Both the position numbers and the translations under genes were made by a program. Shown one piece after another: positions 51,601 to 63,600 of a stretch of DNA of 64,000 bases (its first letter is position 1; each line of letters begins with the position of its first letter). The notes under the pieces are model-generated. The model had not been told where the DNA came from. It saw only the letters and a program-made list of their open reading frames with translations, and searched no databases. Source of the DNA: Trachythela sp. YZ-2020 (lineage: Eukaryota > Cnidaria > Anthozoa > Malacalcyonacea > Clavulariidae); the NCBI GenBank assembly GCA_016169945.1, contig JADLSH010000164.1, positions 1-64,000 on the forward strand, given 5' to 3'.

Positions 51601-54600
51601 CAACATACATATCAGTTGGTTTTCTTCTCCAGACATTTCCATTATGATCTTTCACAGCTCGCAAGATGAGAAGTTTAAACAAGAAATTGTCCAGTCCTTT
51701 TACAACCTTAATGAAGTTTTCAAAGAAAGATTTGTAGTCTTCTGTAGGGACAGAGAATTATAACTATGGGCTGAAACAGCTCAAAAAGTGTAGTTTTCCG
51801 GTCAAAGACGATCGGGAAACGGCTCTTTTTGAGCTGCTTCAGCTCTTTTCAATTTACAGCGTATATATGCAAGGCTGCCTAGAAAATGTATATCATGTAT
51901 TTAAATGTATATCTAAAATTAATTTTTTTTGTTACAAAGAATTGACCATTTGAACTGATGACGAATTTCCAAAACAATGAAATTTTTAAAATAAAATAAA
52001 AATAAGCAAAACAAAAGCAGACACCTATATAAACTACGTTTCATCAATTCTTAGAGCGTAATTTGGAGTCTATTGAACGATTTAAGTATTTAATATAAAA
52101 GCCCATGCAGCAAACGATTTTCAGACAAGACATTACATGAAAGAATATAATTTATTTGCTTACGTTTCGTTGTTTACATAACAACATATTCATTACGGAT
52201 TAATTTTGGATATCAAAAGGCTTTCACGAATAAAAATATCTGTTTCCTTATTATTCATCTGATTCTTCAGGTACTTCGGAAACATATCTCCTTATTCGTG
52301 AAAGCCTTTTATATCCTAAATTAATCCAGTTTTAGCACTAATAAAGTCAACTCCTCTTAATCTAATTGGTCTAATTACTAATTGTCTAATACTGATAAAT
52401 AGTTAATTAACTTGTTACGAACAATTTACTGACATGTTGTTTTCTACTCTTTCTGCCTATTTGTTTGTTTGAATTTTGTAACCGTTTTAGTAATTTATAA
52501 ATATATATATAAATACAATAGATTAATTATATATTTATATACTTATATAATTGCTTCATAATTACTTAATTAATTTGTAAACATATATAGCATAGTCTTG
52601 TAATTTAAACGCTCTGAAGATGTTGTGATGTAAACAACGAAACGTAAGCAAATACATTTTATTCTTTTATGTATAATGTCTTGTCTACCCCCAATATCTA
52701 TTGAACAAGTTTAACTGAAACTTTTGTTGAGCCAAATTTATGAAAAACATTTTATGAAATAGAAATTGGGGGTAACCAACTATTTTCAAGTTAATAATAT
52801 ACATGAAAATATTTCTCAATTCTGATTGGCTGAGAGCAGTGCAGTTTTGAGGAAATACAGTGCAGAAAAAAGGAAATATAGTGCAAATTTTTAAATTTTT
52901 TTTAATTTGCACAAAAATCATTTTGACTAGAAAAAACCTCTTCCTGTTACATTTTTTTTCATGTTATTTGCATAAAGTATTCTGATTGGAAAGATTCTCT
53001 TCGTGTTAAATTTTTTCATGTATATTATTAATAAGTAATAGCATGATTTCTCGTGCAATTTGAAAAAACATGCACTCGTGAGTTTTTCAAAGACCTCAAA
53101 TAGCACTCGTCCTTCGGACTCGTGCAATTTTGATGTCTTTGAAAAACTCACTCTGCATGTTTTTTCCAAATTGCACTCGAAACCATGCTATTACCTATAC
53201 AAAGTACGTTGTAAAATCCAAAATATTCGTCATATTAAAACGCCATTGTTATCATGGCAACGAAAAATTTCACAATGTAACAATATTGCTTCGTACTATA
53301 AGTCACAAAGTTTCTGTTTCCGAACAATAAACATTCTTCAAAATGTTTGATCTAAATCATAAATTTTCCATTTTCAAAAGACTGTAGGGAGCTACCATAA
53401 TTACGTTTCCGTCAATTCGATAGCAGTAATCTATCGTTGACGTTGTAAGGTGAAAAATACAGTGCTGATTTAAAAATTCTGTGCAGATTTTTTGAATATG
53501 AATGACGGTTATTCAAAACAGTCCATTCTTTGTTTTAACTGAAGCTTGAGTGTATGCCACCAAAATTTCAACAACTACTGGAACATAGCCACTTTAGCGT
53601 TACCATGCATACACGGCTTTTTTCAACACTCAATCATGTGAAATATAGATACCAATTTGATGACACAATGTATGCTACCAACCGATTGAGACATGTCCAG
53701 ATGAAAAATCCTTGAAACAGGAATATCTCTTTTGACAGCATGGGAAAGAAGAGCACGGGTAACACAATCACTATCGACAGAGATTCCATGCACAGGAATA
53801 GTAGGACATAATGACGACACTAAGCCTTTGCGAAGATTTTTGTTATTCGGTAGGTTATTCAATTGTTCTGCCAGATGTTTAATCATCAAGCTTTTTCCCA
53901 TGCCAGCTCTGGACGACTGGACCACACGAACACATAGCCTTTAAAAATAAAAGTAAACAATAGAGATTGCTATTATTATTGTGGACTAGTACTGTACAAT
54001 TTGCAGGACAATATAAGTGTAGGAAACACTCCATGTAAGTGGAGGAAACACAACGTTTATAAATTTTGGAAAGCTTTCGATCCATACGTCCGGGTTGTCC
54101 ATAATTCCTCAATGCAATTGGGATAAAATGATATTTTGTATCACATAAATTTTCCATAATATCACATAAATATCCCATAAATTTTCCATCTCTGACTGCT
54201 TAAAATTGTTGATGTTGTTAGTGCAGGTAAACTTTGTTTACAAATATTTTGTATTTTTGTATAACATGCATGTGCATGCATGTGCATGCATGTTATACAA
54301 AAATACAAAATATTTGTAAACAAAGTTTACCTGCACTAACAACATCAACAATTTAAAATACGGACAACTGAACACTGAACACACGCTACACGGCGACAAC
54401 TAGCAGTTTTGTGTTTGTATTTTAGATCGTACATTTAGATCGAGGAAATATACAAATTTTAACAATCGTCTGAATATAGACCATTTGAAGAATTACTGGA
54501 GCTAGTTACTACCAGTAATTACTGTTCCTATTCAAAAAATCTGCACAGAAGTTTTAATTAACCAGTGCATGTATACATGCATAGCCTCGACTTTATTCTT

Positions 54601-57600
54601 TCATTCTTTTGAATTGTATTCAGTATTACGTAATGTTTGAAGTTTCTGTCTGTTTTCAAAAGAATGAAGTCAAGGCTATGCGTTTTTAATGGTACGCTCC
54701 AGTAAAACAATAATATCTACATGTATGCGTTTACATCACTCACTTTTCCATGTCAACAGTAGCTGCTGGTGCCCATTGAACATCACCAACCATTTTTGCA
54801 CCTGAAACCACCAGCTGCTCTTTTAAATAATTCTGAATACCTCTCATTGATGTGAGTGGGGGAAATTGGCGACGAAACTGATCTAAGGATGCAACCATGT
54901 TTGATTTGTCCTCGTTCTCAATGCTGCAAATTACGGCTAAGTGATATTCTAAAAAGGAAAGAGGTATGTGAGCAATATTCAGAACTAAATTAAGCACTTT
55001 ATATGTGGCCACCATCTTCATTTGTTTAGCTTCATGGTAGTAAGTCTTTCATGTTCTACAGATTCAAAGAATTCAACCAGCAACCACTGGAATTGTAGTT
55101 GAGCTCTCTATAGTAGTGATATAGATCCTTTTTGGAGATGGAATGTGGTGGAGTGAGCTGATTAGATATTCATGCAGTCATATGGTAGGATAATTGATGG
55201 CTTTCGGGCGTGCTTGCTGACATTACATTTTCATAACAAAAGGTGTATATCCCCTTGCTATTATAGAGTATCTAAAATTGGTTGTAGATGCAGCCTATGC
55301 AAAAAAAAATTGCCTTGAGAGTTCTACATTTTTAATTTTTCAACCAGCTCTTTTTTAAAATACACAAGCTGCAGTGCTTCGTTATAACAAGTATAGAAAA
55401 CTATATAGCTTTCCAAAACGAAAACGGAACTTTCGATATGGAGTTTATAGGCATAAATCAGCAAAGTTCTTACAGGAATAATATTAGCCTTATACCATAT
55501 TCAAGCAATGAAAAGCAGCAGAAGATAAGGCTTCGAAATGGACAATATTATTAGCAAACTTTTCTACCTACAATATATTTTTATACAAGTGTTGCTATGT
55601 TTTGACTCTAATGAGTGAAACACAAAAGGTTTAAATCATGCGCAGTTGAACATATATGCACATTTGAGCATATTTTGTATGGAATTTGCGCACTATAAAT
55701 TAAAATATTATTATTAAATAATTTAGAGTTATAAAAAGATTAGGGCCTGCTACAATTTGCATAAGTAAAAATATCGCACAGGCCGGGATAATATTATCCA
55801 GCTGGAATAATTCGTAGACAAAACGAGAGAATTGAGAATGGATGTTGCAGGATACCATCTGCTACTTATATAAATACAGAAGCTTTCAAACATATATCCT
55901 ATAGTCAACGAATGTAGTCATAATAAAGTTCAAGACTAAAGATATTATAGGGCAAGATTATAGTCCTGGTTGTCCAAGACTGGTCCTAATAGTTAAATGT
56001 TATAGTCCTAATAGTCTAACAGTACAGTCATTTATAACCCAAGACTATAGTTCTAATAGTCATAGTCATAGTAGACTAAAGCCATAGTAGCCTACAATCA
56101 TAGTATATAGACTATAGTCATGGTTGTACGCACAATACATTATTATAGTTATATGATTATAGTGATGGTAGCACAAGACTACAGGGTGTATAAAAATAGA
56201 GAAGCTTCGATATATATGTAAATTTCGAAATGAATAATAGAGTGAAATATTTCTGTTTACACTCATTTTAAAACTTATCAACTCGGCTTTTCAAAGGTGG
56301 TTTAAAGTGAGTGTAAACAGAAACAAAAAAGTAGAAGCATGTTAAACTAGTGATCCAAGGATAGTGCAAAGTTTTAAAAGACAAATGCTATGTTGTTACA
56401 TGGTTTATAGTGCGTACGTAATTGTTGTGCATCCATGTTGTGTTGTGTTGATATTTGCATATCACGTATTTACACGAGCAATTTTTATTTGGCAATTATT
56501 TTTACCTTTACTATTTTTATTTGTCCTTGAAAATTGATGAAATGTGACAAGCTTTTGAAAAGCTAGCATGCCAGTTTTTCAACAAGTACACTTGTCAATG
56601 GAAAGCTTGTAATATTTCATCATTCGTAATTCTAAATTCGCGATGAGTGATTTATGTTTTTGCCAATATATTATAGTAAGCAGATAAAATTGTCTTTTGT
56701 TTACGGTTGCAATATTTGATTAGTTTTATTCAACTAATTACAAATATGTCAACTCAACTTCGATTATTTCAAATTTTATTTATTTATTATTTCATCGTGT
56801 ATATAAAATTTCGAGAGTACGGTTGTACACAGACTACTAAAATAAAGGCTAAGCAAAACTAGAAAGTATATAGAATGCAACATACATCATAGTTATATAT
56901 ACAGACGCATCCTCATCAAAATGCCATTCGCATTTGTAAACAACAGAGATGTGTTCTATTAATATTGCATAACAAATGTCAAATTTCAAAATTATGCAGT
57001 TCATACTACACTCTACTACTCTAGTGACTCTACAAATTACACTCTACGAGTCTACGGACAGAGTATAGCAACTTCTACTATCTATAAAATTCGCGGCCAG
57101 AAACAATACAGTAGCCGTATTAATGTGCATAAATTGTACGCAAGTCGACTTACCTTAGATCGCTGGTAAAATCCAATGCTGTATACTATAACTAACATAT
57201 TTGATATTTACGGTAAGGCCAAAGGAATCTCATCGGGTCTTGAATCTTGTATTTGAATTTTTTTATATATAACCAGCACCAACTACCAAGTCCAAAATAT
57301 GTGACATGTTTGAGGCGAAACTTACGCTTCGGAATTTATAAAAATATTGCAATAATGAATATTCGACCCATTCAGTATTGTCTATTGAATATATAAATGA
57401 CAAAACGCACTACTAATCCAAAAGGCCAAAATGAAAACGTTTATTTATAAATTTGATCGTATTTCCATCGCATTCCCACTCCCAGCTGCCACCATTGTGC
57501 GGTAAATATTTCGAAATTTCGTATTTTCGTTCCATGATATTATTAGATCAGTGGACTTGAACGCACGTGTTCATAGCTACCGGGGGAGTTAGCAACCCAA

Positions 57601-60600
57601 TATTATATATAAAACGATTGTTATGATGTAATAATACCACAACCCAAATGTTGTTCGTAAATCTAATTAAACACTGCATGAATACAACCGAATTGAGCTA
57701 TAAGATAACTTGAAAGTGCTTAAACGAGAAATAGAGCGAAACGAGACTATATATAATATGCAAGCGTTAAAACATTGAAAATAATCGGTGATAATGAAAG
57801 TACATGCACTCATCGCGTGACCCCCCGGAAAGTTTACACTATGATGCCTGATACCTGACTCATATGAATTTTCGCCACTCATCACAATACTGCAAAGTTT
57901 CCAAGAAACTTTGCACTAAAAATGAATACAGGCCTAATTAAAACCAAGGCTTTCCATGCTCTACTTTCAATTCATCCTCATAGAACAAAGAGATAGTCAC
58001 ATAGTTGACGACTATAGTCATAGCTGTTCAAAAAATAGTTTATATTGAATTATTGAATCATACAGTAAGATTAAATCCTTGTATCCTAAGAGTGAAACAT
58101 TGAATCCTAAGGTGAATTGAATTGTTATCCGTTGATGAGGATTCAACCGACAACAGAAAAAAGACGATGTTCCACAGCTTGCTACAGGCCTAAAAGTGTA
58201 AACAGCATACTTACTGGCACGGCCTTGTGTTAACATTTCCAAAGAACGAACAGCCTGCTGACTGACATCATAGTCCAATAGATCTGCATTAGCAAGACAA
58301 AACAATAGACCACTGTTGTCAACAACTGCACGTCGCCAGAGTAACTCAATCTATATTTTAAGACAGAAATCATTTCGATATTAGCCCTAAACGCTTAAGA
58401 GGCTGTCTCCGTAAAAACCTCCCGGTCAATATGTGGCTCAAAAATAGATTGCTCTCATACTCTGGTGTTTTGAAGGTCTATCCTTGGGAACAACTAAAAT
58501 CGATTTCATTTGACTCAAATTTCTGTTAAATTATTTTTGGGGGCGATTGATGTTCGATCGGCTGGTGACCAACTTGAACTCCGAATGAGGCAAAATATCG
58601 ACACATTTTCACAGCTATTTTTTTAAATCAAATTCATACCTAAATTTTAATATTTTTGCACAGAAATATGGACTTATCCTTCTATTTTCGTTGGTGATAT
58701 GACTTAGATAATTATTCTTTTGTATAAAATAGAATACAGCGCAGTTATTGACCCTCCTGCACGGATAACGGATATCGTCTCAAAATATACCAACTTTGAA
58801 AGCTTATTTCAAAATCGTGGCACCTGATTGGCACATGACCTTAGCTTTTCAATAAACTACTAACATTAGTCAACACAAATCGCTAATAAAATCTTTCTGC
58901 TTTAGCATTTGACAAAAATGACAAGCGCTCGAACTTTGTAAAATTTGAAAATGTGTCGAAATCGAGCATATTTAACGGTAAACCTAATTATTGATATTAA
59001 CAGATAAAATCACCTTACACTACACGGAATGAAGCTTGATTATGTAAATATATGTCGTTCATCATTATTCTTTGGCTTTGCGCTTGAAAAAAATTGTTTG
59101 AGTACAGTTTGACTTCAAGGATAGAGTCATTCAATGCCAGTGTCTTCTGCCCGCATCACTGCCATTAGAGGCCCGATTGTCACATACGAACTTCGCTTTG
59201 TTCGCTTTGTTTACCTCCTGTAAATAAGATGTCTATGTGTCTTGGGGGTTTATTGACAATGTTCAATCAAATTAGAAAACTCAGAATTAGTCATAATACA
59301 GAGTTTTCATCTGTTTGTTTGCGTTAAACTGTTAAAGTTTCGTTAGAATGTATTAATTAAATGTCGGGGGAAACCCCTGGCCGAAAGAAATGTACTCGCT
59401 GTGCGTAAACATGTCAATCAACACGGTGAAATATTTCTTTGCTCTCTTAGTATTGCACCAGGTTTTTGTGTCTATATACAATGTTGTTTTTTTCTGTACT
59501 CATTCATATGGTGTTCACTACTACTACCATAGCCGCAATTGGTGGTCACGCAACGTTAGGTAAACCTAAACGATTTCGGCAGACAGTAGATTTTATATTG
59601 ACAGAATGACAGTCAGTATTCTAAGTAAGCAATAATGTATAAATGTTCCTTTTCTACTTCTGAGTGTGGAAAATTCCGAGACACAGTAGACTGTTCTTCA
59701 AAGTTGCTGGAGTGTAAGGATGACATTAGTTATCACTTGGAAAGTTGTCACCTTTCAAAGCTTGTCGGAAAGATAGAAGAATACGAGATAATTCTAGTGA
59801 GGGCAGGAATGTTTATATTCCTACTAAGGAGCAAGCCGAAATGTGGTCTGTCCAAAACACAGGTACAATCTAGGTCGAAATTGGCGGCCATTAAAATCAT
59901 GTCAGTATCCTTTGCATTCGGGGCCCAAAAAAGCGTGCAAAAACAAGGATGTTGTACATCTAGAAATGTAAAAAAAATCCAGCTTCAATTTGGTGCAACA
60001 GTTCCAGTTGGTCAGGTGAGAAAATCATTATTAAAAACACTTCAAATTTCATTATCATAAAATATTTCATTTATAGTATGCGAGCGTTGATTAGTCGACA
60101 AGCGTATTTCTATGACTGCATAGAAACACGGAAAATTTCGTGCCAAAATTTTACAAAAACCTGGTGCAATACTAAGACTACTATTTAATGCAATACGAAG
60201 AAAGAGAAGCCAGAGAGCAACGAAACATTTCATTGTGTTGAATGACATGTTTACGCACAGCGGTACATTTCTTTCGGCCAGGGGTTTCCCCCGATATTTA
60301 ATTAGTACATTCTAACGAAACTTTAACAGTTTAACGTAAACAAACAGATGAAAACTCTGTATTATGACTAATTCTGAGTTTTCTAATTTGATTGAACATT
60401 GTCAATAAACCCCCAAGACACATAGACATCTTATTTACAGGAGGTAAACAAAGCGAACAAAGCGAAGTTCGTATGTGACAATCAGGCCTCTAATGGCAAT
60501 GATGCGCGCAGAAGACACTGGCATTGAATGACTCTATCCTTGAAGTCAAACTGTACTCAAACAATTTTTTCAAGCGCAATGCCAAATAATAATGATGAAC

Positions 60601-63600
60601 GACATATATTTACATAATCAAGCTTCAATCCGTGTAGTGTAAGGTGATTTTATCTGTTAATATCAATAATTAGGTTTACCGTTAAATATGCTCGATTTCG
60701 ACACATTTTCAAATTTTACAAAGTTCGAGCGCTTGTCATTTTTGTCAAATGCTAAAGCAGAAAGATTTTATTAGCGATTTGTGTTGACTAATGTTAGTAG
60801 TTTATAGAAAAGCTAAGGTCATGTGCCAATCAAGTGCCACGATTTTGAAATAAGCTTTCAAAGTTGGTATATTTTGAGACGATATCCGTTATCCGTGCAG
60901 GAGGGTCCATAACTGCGCTGTTTTCTATTTTATACAAAAGAATAATTATCTAAGTCATATCACCAACGAAAATAGAAGGATAAGTCCATATTTCTGTGCA
61001 AAAATATTAAAATTTAGGTATGAATTTGATTTCAAAAAATAGCTGTGAAAATGTGTCCATATTTTGCCTCATTCGGAGTCCAAGTTGGTCACCAGCCGAT
61101 CGAACATCAATCGCCCCCAAAAATAATTTAACAGAAATTTGAGTTAAATGAAATCGATTTTAGTTGTTCCCAAGGATAGACCTTCAAAACACCAGAGTAT
61201 GAGAGCAATCTATTTTTGAGCGACATATTGACCAGGAGGTTTTTACGGAGACAGCCTCTTAAATGATGAGGAGCATCCCATTCAGAAATTTCGCACAAGA
61301 TTTTACATATGAAAATTTCAAGTGTGAAATCGATGTGTGGAATTGGAAAACTTCCACATGCGAAATTTTAACATGTGAAACCAGAACATTTCGTATAAGA
61401 AATTTGCAAATGTGAAATGTTCACATAATGGATATTTCATAGATTAAAATTTCATACATGAAGACACGTTTGGAACTATTATAATTTTGAAATCGGTAAT
61501 GATGTACAAAGATAAAAATTCTACACACTGAATGACCTTTAAGATCCAGAAGCATGCATCTTAATTTTGATTTAAATTTTGAATTACTTTCAACAAGAAG
61601 AATCAGAAGGAAACTGTTCAAACTGGTATCTGGTGCATCAAAACCTTAATTTTCTAATTACATTGGTTTTATTAACAAATTACAAAATTTTACAAACAAT
61701 AACATCTTGCTGTCCACAGATAGCAAAAGCTAATCGCGGTGGACAGCAACTACACGCATTCGTAATCTAAGAAGGTTGCAGAACACTAGCTATTACTATA
61801 TATACGACAGAAACACATTCACCGTATATACAAACATAATATCTGACGGATGATCAAACACAAACTCTAATGAGTAATCAGACCAAAAGCCAAAATCGTA
61901 AAATGATAGATTAGTTTTATTTGATTTAACTTTAGATTATTGCAATTTCTTTTTGTAAAGTTGGAATATCAATATAATCATCTTTCTTTTCTAATATTTG
62001 AAGTAGCTTCCGATGCAAAGCTTTTTTAAAGTGATTCTTTGGTGTTTCACGTAGATCTGCTGGAATGCTATTCCAGATGCTAACTCCCATTCTTGAAAAT
62101 GACTTTCTTTGTACATCTAAACCTGAATATTCAACGTGGTAGTTCTTCCTAGTGGAAGATCTGGTGTTGTGTTTATGTACCTGACTTAATGCAGTAAACA
62201 AAGCTGATATATTTGGGGGTACTACAGTTTTGGATACATCATGCATTAATATTGATACTGATTTAAAATAAAGCAAATTTATTGGCAGAACATTTGCTGA
62301 GTGAAAATATGGAATGGCATGAGAAAGATAATGTGCAGAGTATATTAAACGGAGAGCGCGTTTTTGAAGTTTAAGGATTTTTTCAATGTAACATTTTGCA
62401 GCATGGCCCCATACAACGATACCATAAGTTAGGTAAGGCAGCATAAGGGACTGATAAATACTTTTTAGGGTACTAAATGTACTTAGGGTACTCTAATGGT
62501 ATAAGCTTGTATCTAACTGGAAAATGGGCGCACATGGCGAGGTGCCAGTCAAAAGAAGATTTTGCTACATAGAAGAGAAGTAACATGTTTCACAGGACTC
62601 AGGAGTGTGTTGCTAAACAAATTAGTGTTAGTGAGGATTTTGACCAAAGGCTCAGAAACTCATTTGTTTGATATAGATCTTTACTAAGGTCTAGATACAC
62701 TGTTAATATTTCAAAAATTGATGAAGGTCTTTCATAACTATTATTGCAGTTAATTTACCTCTTCAGCTGTGGTATTTTCGTCACAGACAATTACTTCTTC
62801 ATCAGTTGGTAAAGGTTGATTTTTATCTCCCATGAAGAGTGACAAGACACAACCAAACACTTCGCCTAAAACCAATCAATTTGAATAGTGTGATACAGTA
62901 AACGAGCTTCACCCATTTATTATATTGATTTCTACATCACAAATCTCTTCTTGTCCCGGGAGCCTCATCTCATGAACCGTGAGCGAATTGCCTTTCGTCT
63001 TGATTCACGAGAGCGCTTGCGGCTCGCAGGCCAAGGAAGTATTCGTGACATAATTATCGATAGGGTATATCGATACACTCCCATCACTCCCCCTTTACTC
63101 TCCGTAGTATAGTAATAAATTGAACTTTGAGTAAACAAGTTGCACGAAAATATTATACTTTGTAAGTATTTCAAAAAGATTTTTCACGACCCAAAAGTTA
63201 AAAAAAAAAATGAGTTCAAATATCTTACAGATCTCACAAGTAATTAGATATACTTTTGGTGCAATTGAAATATAAATTATATGTGTTACGGTCTCAAAAG
63301 CACAAGAAATGTTCAATTCCGCTTGAAGAATTGAAAACGTATAATTTGCTACATACCTTTTGGAACAAGTAGTAAGTTAGGTTCACCTTCTTTTAAGACT
63401 GATGGTAACTTCCGCTGAATATGGTGAGATTCTATGCCTATGGAAATAATTAAAATGGTTATTAAAAGCAATGGTGACAAAATACATAAAAATTGACAGA
63501 AAGAATGCCACACAGAATAACCAATGTACGTTTTGCAAATAAATCACCTTTCAACTTGAAGTTTATTGCTTGTCAGTTTCACAGAATGTATACATACATA

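Larger units (their letters stand above)
54949..58214. other. Intron between exons e and d, mostly unassigned
   Basis: About 3.3 kb of AT-rich sequence. Apart from the ATAGTC tract and the hairpin listed separately I recognise no exon, RNA gene or transposon protein. Apparent ORFs here are short and lack splice-consistent similarity to RNF213. Confidence 0.5.

Noticed and set aside
53641..53690. Alternative donor for exon f at 53682
   Set aside because: It breaks phase with exon g; the GT at 53678 keeps it.
54740..55021. A longer version of exon e starting at 55021, with an apparent frameshift to further upstream coding sequence
   Set aside because: A strong acceptor (ctctttcctttttag) lies at 54949 and gives the correct phase with exon d. 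The extra residues are intron, and no frameshift is needed.
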